Assembly (NCBI RefSeq): GCF_014199195.1
Contig: NZ_JACIJE010000006.1
Coordinates: forward strand, 62,001-126,000
Source of the DNA: Neoroseomonas alkaliterrae
GTDB taxonomy: Bacteria > Pseudomonadota > Alphaproteobacteria > Acetobacterales > Acetobacteraceae
Direction of reading: 5' to 3'
DNA: 64,000 nucleotides
This document shows positions 1-8,745 of this stretch, one piece after another. A program made the position numbers and the translations under genes. The notes below the pieces were generated by a model, which saw nothing but the letters and a program-made list of their open reading frames with translations, had not been told where the DNA came from and made no database searches. The first letter of the stretch is position 1; each line of letters begins with the position of its first letter.

Positions 1-608
1 ACGCATCGGACTTCCTGACGACAGTGACGGGCGTGACCGGGGAGGCGCATCTGCGGCGCCTCGCCTTCGCCTGCTTCGCCTTCAACGGGCTGCAGACGGT
101 GTTCACCTCCTATTTCGTCGTGGTGCTGACCGAGCTTGGCCATGGGCTTGTCGCCGCGGGCTTCGTGTTCTCGGTGGCGATGGTCATCGCCGTGCCGGGC
201 CGCATCTTCTGGGGCTGGCTCGGCAGCGGATATGCCGAGCCGGCGGCGGTGCTCTGCTGGCTGGCGCTCGGCATGGCCGGGGGCAGCGCGGCCATGGCGC
301 TGATCGGCCCGGCCTGGCCGCTCGCGCTGATCGGCGTGCTGGCAGTCGTGCTGAGCGCCACCGTCATGTCCTGGCACGGGGTGCTGCTCTCCGAGGCGGC
401 GCGGCTGGCGCCCGCGGGGCAGCGCGGCTCGGCGACCGGGGGCGTGCTGTCCTTCGGACAGATGGGCGGGCTGCTGCTGCCGCTCGTCTATTCCGGCACG
501 CTGGTGGCCACGGGCAGCCACGGGCTCGGCTTCGCGGCCTGCGGGCTGCCGGCGCTCGTCGTCGGCGTGGTCCTGCTGCGCGCCCCGCGCGACAGCGACG
601 CGCGCTGA
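1..608 (+). CDS. MFS transporter, C-terminal part (5' truncated)
   Basis: The reading frame is open to the left edge of the window (phase begins at base 3), so this is the C-terminal half of a longer gene. The roughly 200 residues visible are almost all hydrophobic, with about six membrane segments separated by short polar loops. An Arg-containing cytoplasmic loop (PGRIFWGWLG) resembles those linking transmembrane helices in major facilitator permeases. It ends 22 bases before a hydrolase gene on the same strand, which suggests co-transcription. The substrate cannot be told; the downstream acyl-CoA genes make an organic acid plausible. A GTG at 24 could be read as a start but lies inside the continuing frame, so I do not treat it as the real one. 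Confidence 0.7.
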   Translation, partial: ASDFLTTVTGVTGEAHLRRLAFACFAFNGLQTVFTSYFVVVLTELGHGLVAAGFVFSVAMVIAVPGRIFWGWLGSGYAEPAAVLCWLALGMAGGSAAMALIGPAWPLALIGVLAVVLSATVMSWHGVLLSEAARLAPAGQRGSATGGVLSFGQMGGLLLPLVYSGTLVATGSHGLGFAACGLPALVVGVVLLRAPRDSDAR

Positions 609-630
609 GGCAACAGGGAGGTGGGGTTCC

Positions 631-1503
631 ATGACGGACGGCTTCAGGCTTGGCGACATCACCGTCCAGCGCATCATTGAGCAGGAAGGGCCGCTGTTCG
701 ATCCGCTGACCTTCTTCCCGACGCTGACGAAGGAGGTGCTGGAGGAGAACCGCGGCTGGCTCGAGCCGGCCGCGCTTGACCCCGCGACCGGCAAGCTGAG
801 CCTCTGCATCCAGTCCTGGGTGCTGCGGACGCGCCACCACACCATCCTGGTGGACACCTGCGTCGGCAACGACAAGGACCGGCCCTCCCATCCCTTCTGG
901 AACCGGCTTCGCGGGGAGGCCTACATGCGCGGCCTCGCGTCGCTGGGCCTGCGCGTGGACGACATCGACGTGGTGATGTGCACGCACATGCATGTGGACC
1001 ATGTCGGCTGGAACACGCGGCTCGAGAACGGGCGCTGGGTGCCGACCTTCCCGAAGGCGCGCTACGTCTTCTCCGCCGCCGAGTTCGCGCACTGGAAGGC
1101 CGAGAACGCCAAGGCCCCGGTGCCGCCCTTCGCCGATTCCGTGCTGCCGGTGGTCGAGGCCGGGCGGGCGGATCTGGTGGCCGACGACCACGCCATCGGC
1201 GACGACATCCGCCTCGAACCCACGCCCGGCCACACGCCCCATCATGTCGCGCTGCGGGTCGGGCGCGGCGATGCCGAGGCGCTGTTCACCGGCGACCTGA
1301 TCCATTCACCCCTGCAGGCGCGCTACCCCGAACTCTCGATGCGGGCCGACTGGGACCCGGCGCTGGCCGCGAAGACACGCAGGCGGGTCCTGGAATGCGC
1401 CTGCGAGGCGCGCACGCTGATGTGCTTCGCGCATTTCCCCTCGCCCTCGCGCGCGCGGCTGGCGCGCTGGGGCGACGGGTTCCGCGCCGAGGCGGTGGGC
1501 TGA
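631..1503 (+). CDS. MBL-fold metallo-hydrolase
   Basis: A 290-residue metallo-beta-lactamase-fold hydrolase, probably cytoplasmic because no signal peptide is visible. The metal-binding signature is complete: HMHVDH at residues 119-124, a PGHTPHH segment with His201, Asp222 in TGD, and His268 in AHFPSP. This matches the two-metal site of the family, whose members hydrolyse lactones, thioesters or phosphoesters. The ATG follows an AGGGAGG ribosome binding site in the 22-base gap after the MFS gene. Its position directly before an acyl-CoA synthetase suggests it opens a lactone or ester to give the acid that is then activated; that role is inference. Confidence 0.85.
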   Translation: MTDGFRLGDITVQRIIEQEGPLFDPLTFFPTLTKEVLEENRGWLEPAALDPATGKLSLCIQSWVLRTRHHTILVDTCVGNDKDRPSHPFWNRLRGEAYMRGLASLGLRVDDIDVVMCTHMHVDHVGWNTRLENGRWVPTFPKARYVFSAAEFAHWKAENAKAPVPPFADSVLPVVEAGRADLVADDHAIGDDIRLEPTPGHTPHHVALRVGRGDAEALFTGDLIHSPLQARYPELSMRADWDPALAAKTRRRVLECACEARTLMCFAHFPSPSRARLARWGDGFRAEAVG

Positions 1504-1556
1504 CGCGGCGCGAAACCTGCCCTAGCCTGCTTCCGCACCCCGCGGAGGAGACGGGC

Positions 1557-3692
1557 TTGGAGGAAGCGGCACCCACGCGGCCCCTGCCGATCGGGCGGAT
1601 CGTCGCGCCGCGCTCGGTCGCGGTCATCGGCGCCTCGGAGGATGTCGGGAAGTTCGGCGGGCGGGTCATCCACTACCTGATCCGCCACGGCTTCCCCGGC
1701 ACGCTGCTGCCGATCAACCCGAACCGTGCGACCATCCGCGGCCTGCCGGCCTGGCCGCGCGTGAGCGATGCGCCTCTCGCGCCGGATGTCGCCATCCTCG
1801 CCGTGCCGGCCGCGACGCTCGAGGCGCAGATCGCCGATTGCGCGAAGGCCGGGGTCGGCGCCTGCATCGTCATCACCGGCAAGCTGGCCGAGGCCGGGCC
1901 GGAGGGGGCGGCGCTGCAGGATCGCGTGGTGGCGATGGCGCGCGGCGCGGGGATGCGCATCCTGGGGCCCAACTGCCTCGGCATCTTCAACCCGGTGGAC
2001 CGGGCGATGCTGTCCTCGAGCCTCGCCCTGGAGGAGCCGGACTTCGCGCCGGGGGGCATCGGGCTGGTCAGCCAGTCCGGCGCGCTGATGGGCACGCTGC
2101 TCTCCTTCGGCCGCCACCACGGCGCGCGCTTCTCGCGTTGCATCTCGGTGGGCAACCAGGCGGACCTGACGCTCGAGGATTTCCTCGCCTACCTGCTGGA
2201 GGACGAGGCGACCCGGACCATCGGCCTCTATGTCGAGGGGCTGCGCGACGCGCCGCGCTTCCGCGCGCTGCTCAAGGCCGCGCGCGTGGCGGGCAAGCCC
2301 GTCTTCGCGGTGAAGGCGGGGCGCAGCGAGGCGGGTGCGAAGGCCGCGCGCTCGCACACCGCGAGCCTCGCCGGCGCCTTCCCGGTCTTCGAGGCGATCT
2401 GCCGCGAGGCGGGCGCGGTGGTGCTGGACGACCCGCAGGCGATGATCCTCGCCTGCGATGCGGCGATCCGGCTGCCGCCCTGGCCGGCGGCGGGGCTCGG
2501 CCTCGCGCCGATCGCCTCCTCGGGCGGCAGCACCGTCACCTTCGCGGACATGATGCCGGCCTTCGGCCTGCGCCTCGCGGAGATGGCCCCGGCCACGTGC
2601 GCGGTGCTCGGCGATTGGATGCCCGAGAGCCATGTGGCGCTGCCGGTGGATACCGGCTCCTTCCACGAAGGCACGCGCGGGGACGGGCTCGCGGCCTGCA
2701 TCCGCGCCTTCATGGCCGACCCGGATGTCGGCGCCGTCGCGGTTCCGATGACGACGCAGCCCGACATGGCCGGGCGCACCGCGCTGTTCCCGCCGCTGGC
2801 GCGCGAGGGTGGCAAGCCGCTGCTCTATGTCATGACGGCGGGCGCGGTCGGGGACGCCTCGCGCGCGGTGATGCGGGCCGCGGATTTCCCCTTCTACGAC
2901 CGCATGGCCGATGCCCTCGCCGTCGCGCGCGCGCTGGATGCCGAGGCCGCCGGCCGCGCCCGCGCGCAGGCCGCCATGCCCGCCCGGCCCGAAGGTGCCG
3001 GCCCGCCGCCCGCGCTGTCCGCCGGCCCTCTCACCGAAGGCGAGGCGAAGCGCCTGCTGGCTGCCTATGGCATCCCGGTGACGCGCGAGGCGACGGTCGC
3101 GGATGCCGACGCGGCCGCCGCGGCGGCGCGGGCCATCGGCTATCCGGTGGTGCTGAAGGGCGTGAGCCGCGCGGTCGTGCACAAGAGCGACCTCGGCCTG
3201 GTCCGGCTCGGCCTCGCGGAGGAGGAAGCGCTGCGCATGGCCTTCGCGGAGGTGACGCAGGCGCTCGATCGCGCCGCGCCCGGCGCGGGCGAGGGGTGCG
3301 TGGTGCAGGAGATGGCGCGCGGCGAGGCGGAGCTGTTCCTCGGCGCGATGCACGATGCCCAGTTCGGCCCGATGGTCATGGTCGGGGCCGGCGGCGTCCT
3401 GGTCGAGTTCCTGCAGGATGTCCGCATGGCGCCGGCGCCGCTTGCGGCCGGCGATGCCCGCGCGCTGATCGAGGGCCTGCGCATGGCGCCGCTGCTGCGC
3501 GGCCTGCGCGGGCGGCCCGCGGCCGACCTCGCCGCCGCGGCCGATGCGCTGGTCCGCCTGTCCTGGCTCGCCGCCGATCTCGGCCCGCGCATCGCGGAGC
3601 TGGACGTGAACCCCTTGATCCTGCGCGCGGAAGGGCAGGGGGCGATCGCCGTGGATGCCCGCGCGACCATCGCGGAGGAGGATGCGTCATGA
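1557..3692 (+). CDS. Acyl-CoA synthetase, ADP-forming (acetate--CoA ligase family)
   Basis: A 711-residue single-chain nucleoside-diphosphate-forming acyl-CoA synthetase that would convert a carboxylic acid, CoA and ATP to acyl-CoA. Domain order: CoA-binding Rossmann domain (about 15-140, starting SVAVIGAS), succinyl-CoA ligase-like domain (about 165-450), and C-terminal ATP-grasp domain (about 480-705). The phosphorylated His expected in this family is His267 in ARSHTASLAG. The frame is open far upstream into the hydrolase gene. I place the start at the TTG at 1557 because GGAGGAG sits six bases before it and the protein then begins at the usual family position. The stop overlaps the next start as ATGA. 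The acid substrate is unknown. Confidence 0.85.
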   Translation: MEEAAPTRPLPIGRIVAPRSVAVIGASEDVGKFGGRVIHYLIRHGFPGTLLPINPNRATIRGLPAWPRVSDAPLAPDVAILAVPAATLEAQIADCAKAGVGACIVITGKLAEAGPEGAALQDRVVAMARGAGMRILGPNCLGIFNPVDRAMLSSSLALEEPDFAPGGIGLVSQSGALMGTLLSFGRHHGARFSRCISVGNQADLTLEDFLAYLLEDEATRTIGLYVEGLRDAPRFRALLKAARVAGKPVFAVKAGRSEAGAKAARSHTASLAGAFPVFEAICREAGAVVLDDPQAMILACDAAIRLPPWPAAGLGLAPIASSGGSTVTFADMMPAFGLRLAEMAPATCAVLGDWMPESHVALPVDTGSFHEGTRGDGLAACIRAFMADPDVGAVAVPMTTQPDMAGRTALFPPLAREGGKPLLYVMTAGAVGDASRAVMRAADFPFYDRMADALAVARALDAEAAGRARAQAAMPARPEGAGPPPALSAGPLTEGEAKRLLAAYGIPVTREATVADADAAAAAARAIGYPVVLKGVSRAVVHKSDLGLVRLGLAEEEALRMAFAEVTQALDRAAPGAGEGCVVQEMARGEAELFLGAMHDAQFGPMVMVGAGGVLVEFLQDVRMAPAPLAAGDARALIEGLRMAPLLRGLRGRPAADLAAAADALVRLSWLAADLGPRIAELDVNPLILRAEGQGAIAVDARATIAEEDAS

Positions 3693-4663
3693 CCGCAAGC
3701 CTGTCCCGTCGCGCGCTGGCACCGTTCGGCGCCGCGCTGCTCGCCCCCGCCCTCGCGCGCGCCCAGGCCGCATGGCCGCAGCGGCCCGTCGTCCTGCTCG
3801 TGCCCTATCCGCCCGGCGGCAGCACGGACAACGTCGCGCGCCCGCTCGTGCAGGAATGGAGCCGGGTGATCGGCGAGACGATCGTCATCGAGAACCGCGG
3901 CGGGGCGGGCGGGACGATCGGGGCGGAGGTGGTCTCGCGCGCGCGGCCGGACGGGCACATGCTGCTGCTCTTTCCCACCGCGATCTTCACCATCAGCCCG
4001 CACATGATGCGCCCGCCCTACGATGTGGACCGCGACTTCGCGCCGATCGCGCGCGTCGCGGCATCGGACGCCTTCATCGTCATCAATCCCGCCCGGCTTC
4101 CCGTCCGCACGATCCGCGAACTGGTGGACCATGCGAAGGCGAATCCCGGGCAGGTGCGCTTCGGCTCGGCCGGCAACGGCACGATCACGCAGATGCAGTG
4201 CGAGATATTCGGCATGGCCGCGGGCATCCGGCTGGAACACGTGCCCTATCGCGGATCGGCGCTGTCGGTGAACGACCTCATGGCGGGCCACATCCAGATG
4301 GTCTGCGACCCCGCGGCGCTGCCCTTGGTGCGCGAGGGGCGCCTGCGCGCGCTCGCCACCTTCGGCGAGCAGCGCCACCCCGAATTCCCCGACGTGCCGA
4401 CGCTGATGGAGATGGGCCTCGCCGAGCGCGGAGCCATGTCCTGGTTCGGCATCGCCGCGCCGGCGGGAACGCCGGCGGCCATCCAGGCGCGCATCGCCGA
4501 CAGCCTCGAACAGGCGCTGAAATCGGAGGCCGTGGCACGGGCGCTGGCGATCGGCGGCCTGCGCCCGGCCTTCGAGAAGGGCGAGGCCTTCGCCAGCCGG
4601 ATCGCGCGGGACCGCGCCATCTTCGGCGACATCATCCGCCGCACCGGAGCAGGAGTGAACTGA
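3689..4663 (+). CDS. Bug family tripartite tricarboxylate transporter substrate-binding protein
   Basis: A 324-residue periplasmic binding protein of the Bug/TctC family. It starts with a signal peptide (twin Arg, hydrophobic core, cleavage near ALARAQA at 20-27). Family landmarks follow: VPYPPGGSTD, ENRGGAGGTIG, VPYRGSA in the hinge region and a FPDVPTL motif. Its ATG overlaps the stop of the acyl-CoA synthetase (ATGA), so the two are translationally coupled. No TctA or TctB membrane subunit is nearby. Known Bug proteins bind small carboxylates, amides or amino acids; coupling to an acid-activating enzyme suggests this one captures the operon's substrate. Confidence 0.93.
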   Translation: MTASLSRRALAPFGAALLAPALARAQAAWPQRPVVLLVPYPPGGSTDNVARPLVQEWSRVIGETIVIENRGGAGGTIGAEVVSRARPDGHMLLLFPTAIFTISPHMMRPPYDVDRDFAPIARVAASDAFIVINPARLPVRTIRELVDHAKANPGQVRFGSAGNGTITQMQCEIFGMAAGIRLEHVPYRGSALSVNDLMAGHIQMVCDPAALPLVREGRLRALATFGEQRHPEFPDVPTLMEMGLAERGAMSWFGIAAPAGTPAAIQARIADSLEQALKSEAVARALAIGGLRPAFEKGEAFASRIARDRAIFGDIIRRTGAGVN

Positions 4664-4664
4664 C

Positions 4665-5405
4665 GTGGAACTGGTGACTGTCACGGACGAAGGTCCGATC
4701 CGCATCGTCTCGCTCAACAACCCCGCCAAGGGCAATGCGATCAGCCGCCCGATGGCCGAGCAGGTGCAGGCCGTGATGCAGGAGTTCGAGCGCCGCGAGG
4801 ATCTGCGCGTGGCCATCATCACCGCCGTGGGCACCCGCGCCTTCACCTTCGGCGCCGATGTCGCGGACCCGCCGGAGCTGTGGCGCGCCATCCCGACCGT
4901 GGGCTACCGCCCGCTCAAGCCGGTGATCTGCGCGGTGGAGGGCTGGTGCGTCGGTGGCGGCATCGTGCTCGCGATGATGTGCGACCTGATGGTCTGCGGC
5001 GCGGGCGCGAAATTCTACTACCCCGAGGCGAAGCTGGGCCTGACGGGCGGCATGATCGCGGGTCTCGTCTCGCGCATCCCGCACAAGGTCGCGATGGAGA
5101 TCGCGCTGCTCTGCCGCACGGTGGACGCGCAGCGCGCCGAGCGCATCGGGCTGGTGAACGAGGTGGTGCCGGAGGGCGAGGCGCTCGCCAAGGCCCGCGA
5201 ATGGGCGGGCGAGCTCGCGGGCATGGCGCCGCTGGTGCTGCACGAGATCAAGCGCATGGTGACCGAGGAGATCATCCCGCGCGGGCCCTCCGAGCAGATG
5301 GCGATCCATGGCCAGCGCATGGCGGCGATCCGCAACTCGGCTGATTTCAAGGAAGGCGTGGCGGCCTTCCGCGAGAAGCGCCCGCCGCGCTTCGAGGGGC
5401 GCTGA
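4665..5405 (+). CDS. Enoyl-CoA hydratase/isomerase family protein
   Basis: A 246-residue crotonase-fold protein, close to the usual 255-260 for the family. The oxyanion-hole segments are visible as FGADV (62-66) and WCVGGG (94-99), and Glu121 in YYPEAKLGL lies where one catalytic Glu of hydratases is found. The second Glu position reads as Gly-rich (TGGM), so isomerase or other crotonase activity is possible. Translation starts at GTG 4665, one base after the preceding stop, with GGAGCAGGAG upstream. It sits in the acyl-CoA catabolic operon between a Bug protein and an acyl-CoA racemase and would hydrate or isomerise an enoyl-CoA intermediate. Confidence 0.88.
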   Translation: MELVTVTDEGPIRIVSLNNPAKGNAISRPMAEQVQAVMQEFERREDLRVAIITAVGTRAFTFGADVADPPELWRAIPTVGYRPLKPVICAVEGWCVGGGIVLAMMCDLMVCGAGAKFYYPEAKLGLTGGMIAGLVSRIPHKVAMEIALLCRTVDAQRAERIGLVNEVVPEGEALAKAREWAGELAGMAPLVLHEIKRMVTEEIIPRGPSEQMAIHGQRMAAIRNSADFKEGVAAFREKRPPRFEGR

Positions 5406-5408
5406 CCC

Positions 5409-6530
5409 ATGCCCGGTCCGTTGGAAGGGCTGCGGGTGCTGGAGATCGCCGGCATCGGCCCCGGCCCCTTCTGCTGCATGATGCTGGCCGATCTCGGCGC
5501 CGAAGTGCTGCGCATCGACCGGCCCGACGGGCCGCCGGGCGGGCATCCGGCGGATGTGCTGGGGCGCGGCCGGCGCAGCGTGGCGCTGGATTTGAAAAGG
5601 CCGGAGGCGGTCGCGGCGGTGCTGCGGCTGGTCGAGCGGGCCGATGTGCTGGTCGAGGGATTCCGTCCCGGCGTGATGGAGCGGCTCGGCCTCGGGCCCG
5701 AGGCCTGCCACGCGCGCAATCCGCGGCTCGTCTATGGGCGCATGACCGGCTGGGGGCAGGACGGGCCGCTCGCGCCCGTGGCGGGGCACGACATCACCTA
5801 CATCGCGCTGACCGGCGCGCTGTGGTCCATGGGGCGGGCCGGGGAACGGCCGGTGCCGCCGCTCAACCTGGTGGGCGATTTCGGCGGCGGCGGGATGCTG
5901 CTCGCCTACGGCATCATGGCCGCGCTGTTCGAGGCCGGGCGCAGCGGGCGCGGGCAGGTGGTGGACGCGGCGATGACCGACGGCTCCGCCACGCTGATGG
6001 GCGCCTTCTACGGGCAGCTCGCGCAGGGGCGCTGGCGCAATGCGCGCGAGGCGAACATGCTCGACGGCGCCTGCCCCTACTACGACACCTACGAATGCGC
6101 GGACGGCAAGTTCGTCGCCGTCGGCGCGCTGGAGCCGCAGTTCTTCGCGCTGCTGCTGCAGGGGCTCGGGCTCGATCCCGCGCGCTTCGCCGACCGCACG
6201 GACCCGGCGCGCTGGCCCGCGATCAAGGCGGAGTTCGCCGCGATCTTCCGCAGCCGGCCGCGCGATGATTGGGCGCGCGTCTTCGCCGGCTCGGACGCCT
6301 GCGTCGCGCCGGTCCTCGATCTCGAGGAGGCGCCGCGGCATCCGCACAATACGGCGCGCGGCACCTTCCTCGCGCGCGGGGGCGGCTTCCAGCCGGCACC
6401 GAGCCCGCGCTTCTCGCGCACGCCGCCGGACGAGCCCGCGCCGGCGCCGAGGCGCGGGGCGGACGGTGCCGCGGCGCTCGCCGCCTGGGGCCTTTCGGAT
6501 GCGGAGGTGGCGGCGGCCATCCCCGGCTGA
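5409..6530 (+). CDS. CaiB/BaiF family protein, alpha-methylacyl-CoA racemase type
   Basis: A 373-residue family III CoA-transferase-fold protein whose active site matches alpha-methylacyl-CoA racemases rather than transferases. His127 lies in [10 protein letters not shown], Asp157 in VGDFGGGG and Glu242 in ALEPQFF, corresponding to the His/Asp/Glu set known from the mycobacterial racemase MCR. The stretch [13 protein letters not shown] is also typical. Such enzymes interconvert (R)- and (S)-2-methylacyl-CoA so that beta-oxidation can proceed. It begins three bases after the enoyl-CoA hydratase stop. With the acyl-CoA dehydrogenase downstream, it points to breakdown of a 2-methyl-branched acid. 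Transferase activity is less likely. Confidence 0.85.
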   Translation: MPGPLEGLRVLEIAGIGPGPFCCMMLADLGAEVLRIDRPDGPPGGHPADVLGRGRRSVALDLKRPEAVAAVLRLVERADVLVEGFRPGVMERLGLGPEACHARNPRLVYGRMTGWGQDGPLAPVAGHDITYIALTGALWSMGRAGERPVPPLNLVGDFGGGGMLLAYGIMAALFEAGRSGRGQVVDAAMTDGSATLMGAFYGQLAQGRWRNAREANMLDGACPYYDTYECADGKFVAVGALEPQFFALLLQGLGLDPARFADRTDPARWPAIKAEFAAIFRSRPRDDWARVFAGSDACVAPVLDLEEAPRHPHNTARGTFLARGGGFQPAPSPRFSRTPPDEPAPAPRRGADGAAALAAWGLSDAEVAAAIPG

Positions 6531-6583
6531 CAGCAGCCGCGCCCGCGCGATAGTCTGCGCCGAGGGAGACCGAGGAGCCGTCC

Positions 6584-7744
6584 ATGGATACCGCAGCACC
6601 GCCCACGGGTGCCGTGCGCACCGTCTTCACCGCGGAGCACGAGATCTTCCGCGCGCAGGTGCGCCGCTTCTTCGAACGCGAGGTCGTGCCCTTCCACCGC
6701 GAGTGGGAGCGCGCGGGCATCGTGCCGCGCGAACTTTGGCTCAAGGCGGGCGCCGAGGGCCTGCTCTGCCCGATGCTCGCCGAGGAATTCGGCGGCGCGG
6801 GCGCGGATTTCGGCTATTCGGCCGTCATCACCGAGGAGATCGGGCGCTGCAACGCCACCGGCGTCGGCTTCCCGCTGCATTCCGACATCGTCGTGCCCTA
6901 TGTCGAGGAATTCGCGCGGCCCGAGAAGAAGCGCGAATGGCTGCCGCGCATGGCCAAGGGCGAGATCATCACCGCCATCGCCATGACCGAGCCGGGCATG
7001 GGCTCCGACCTCAAGGCGGTGAAGACCCATGCGCGGCGCGACGGGTCGGACTGGATCATCAACGGGTCGAAGACCTTCATCAGCAACGGGCAGAACTGCG
7101 GCCTTGTCATCGTCGTCTGCAAGACCGACCCCGGCGCGGGGCGCAAGGGCATCAGCCTGATCTGCGTCGAGGAAGGGACGAAGGGCTTCGTCAAGGGCCG
7201 CAACCTCGACAAGATCGGGATGCACGCGGCCGACACCTCCGAACTGTTCTTCGACGAGGTGCGCGTGCCGGCGGAGAACCTGCTCGGCGAGGAGAATGCC
7301 GGCTTCTCCTACCTCATCCGCAACCTGCCGCAGGAACGCCTCGTCATCGCCATCCGCGCCGCGGCCTCGATGGAGGCGATGCTGCAAAAGACCATCGAAT
7401 ACGCCAAGGACCGCAAGGCCTTCGGTCAGACGGTCTTCGACTTCCAGCACAACCGCTTCAAGCTCGCCGAGCTGCGTGCCCAGGCCACCATGTTCCGCGT
7501 CTTCGCCGACCACTGCCTGGCGCTGCACATGAACGGCGGCCTGTCCATCGAGATGGCCGCGATGGCCAAGCTGATGGGCACCGAGATGCAGAACCGCCTT
7601 CTCGACGACTGCCTGCAGATGCATGGCGGCAACGGCTACATGGCCGACTACGAGATCGGGCGCGCTTGGGCGGATGCGCGCGTCGGGCGCATCTACGGAG
7701 GCAGCTCGGAGATCATGAAGGAGATCATCGCGCGCTCGCTGTGA
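6584..7744 (+). CDS. Acyl-CoA dehydrogenase (LCAD/IVD-type active site)
   Basis: A 386-residue flavoprotein that would introduce the alpha-beta double bond in acyl-CoA, passing electrons to ETF. The FAD and substrate signature MTEPGMGSDL is at 134-143. The usual C-terminal EGT catalytic Glu is replaced (IYGGSSEIM near the end). Glu251 in LPQERLVIA lies where long-chain and isovaleryl-CoA dehydrogenases carry their catalytic base. Downstream ECAD-type features are normal (MHGGNGYM, IARSL end). It lies 53 bases after the racemase in the same direction and has its own GGGAGA-like site. The order racemase then dehydrogenase fits stereospecific oxidation of a branched acyl-CoA. Confidence 0.92.
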   Translation: MDTAAPPTGAVRTVFTAEHEIFRAQVRRFFEREVVPFHREWERAGIVPRELWLKAGAEGLLCPMLAEEFGGAGADFGYSAVITEEIGRCNATGVGFPLHSDIVVPYVEEFARPEKKREWLPRMAKGEIITAIAMTEPGMGSDLKAVKTHARRDGSDWIINGSKTFISNGQNCGLVIVVCKTDPGAGRKGISLICVEEGTKGFVKGRNLDKIGMHAADTSELFFDEVRVPAENLLGEENAGFSYLIRNLPQERLVIAIRAAASMEAMLQKTIEYAKDRKAFGQTVFDFQHNRFKLAELRAQATMFRVFADHCLALHMNGGLSIEMAAMAKLMGTEMQNRLLDDCLQMHGGNGYMADYEIGRAWADARVGRIYGGSSEIMKEIIARSL

Positions 7745-7782
7745 GCGCCCGTGACCAGACGCCACAGACCGGGAGAACGTCC

Positions 7783-8745
7783 ATGAACCGTCGCTTGCTG
7801 CTCACCGCCGCGCTCGCGGCACCGGCCTTCGCGCCGGGGATCGGCCTCGCGCAGAGCTTTCCGAGCCGGCCGATCTCGCTGCTCGTGCCCTTCCCGGCCG
7901 GCGGCTCGACCGACCAGCAGATGCGCGCGCTGGCGCGGATCGCCTCGGACGTGTTCGGCCAGCAGGTCATCACGGAGAACCGGCCCGGCGCCGGTGCCAC
8001 GCTGTCGGCCGCGGCGATGGTCCGCGCTCAGCCGGATGGCTACACCCTCGCGCAGTTTCCCCTGCCCGCGATGCGCCTGCCCTTCATGCAGCGCATGCCC
8101 TTCAATCCACGCACGGATTTCACGCCGATCATCCATCTGACCGGCTATCTCTTCATGATGTGCGTGCGCGGCGAGAGCCCGATCCGGAGCTGGGCCGACC
8201 TGCTTGCCGAATGCCGCCGCCGCCCGGGCGAGATCCGCTGGGGCAATACGGGGGCTAACGGCACGCCGCATCTCACGCTCGTCGAGCTTGCGCGGCGCGA
8301 GAATCTCGATGTCATCCACGTTCCCTTCCGCGGGGAGGCCGACAGCACGCCGAACCTTCTCGGCGGGCATATCGAGGTCGCCGCCACGGGTTCGGGGCCC
8401 TTGCAGATGATCGCGGACGGGCGGATGCGCGCGCTGAATGTCTGGCCACGCGAGCGCTCGCGCAAACTGCCCGACGTGCCGACGCTCGTCGAACTCGGCT
8501 ACCCGGACATGGTGGTGACCTCGCCCTATGGTCTGGTCGGGCCGCGCGGCATGAACCCGGACATCGTCCGCCGCCTGCACGACGGCTTCCGCCAGGCGCT
8601 GCACCACCCCGAGCATCTCGCGCTGCTCGAGCGGCTGGACATGCCGCTCGAATACCTGAACTCCGAGGACTACGGCGCCTTCATGCAGCGCACCATCAAC
8701 GAGGAGGAGGAGCGCGTGACGCGCCTCGGCCTCAGGGCGGGCTGA
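7783..8745 (+). CDS. Bug family tripartite tricarboxylate transporter substrate-binding protein
   Basis: A 320-residue periplasmic solute-binding protein, the second Bug protein of this operon. A signal peptide runs to about residue 24 (MNRRLLLTAALAAPAF, then GIGLAQS). The family motifs VPFPAGGSTDQQ, TENRPGAGATLS, VPFRGEAD and LPDVPTLVELG are present. GGGAGAACGTCC precedes the ATG. Its 3' end overlaps the convergent AMP-dependent ligase gene by 14 bases. No membrane partner genes are adjacent. It differs clearly in sequence from the 3689 copy, so the two probably have different ligands. Confidence 0.93.
   Translation: MNRRLLLTAALAAPAFAPGIGLAQSFPSRPISLLVPFPAGGSTDQQMRALARIASDVFGQQVITENRPGAGATLSAAAMVRAQPDGYTLAQFPLPAMRLPFMQRMPFNPRTDFTPIIHLTGYLFMMCVRGESPIRSWADLLAECRRRPGEIRWGNTGANGTPHLTLVELARRENLDVIHVPFRGEADSTPNLLGGHIEVAATGSGPLQMIADGRMRALNVWPRERSRKLPDVPTLVELGYPDMVVTSPYGLVGPRGMNPDIVRRLHDGFRQALHHPEHLALLERLDMPLEYLNSEDYGAFMQRTINEEEERVTRLGLRAG

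Noticed and set aside
978-1556. N-terminal extension of the ADP-forming synthetase into the MBL hydrolase gene
   Set aside because: The extension is a shadow of the hydrolase; a TTG with a strong ribosome binding site at 1557 gives the normal family start.
5409-6530. Gene read as a CoA-transferase
   Set aside because: The GHD, GDFGGGG and ALEPQFF motifs are those of alpha-methylacyl-CoA racemase, so the transferase label was not used.
4632-6599. A 655-codon minus-strand open frame opposite the hydratase and racemase genes
   Set aside because: It is His/Arg/Gly/Ala-rich low-complexity sequence without motifs, caused by the high GC content; the plus-strand genes have clear family signatures.
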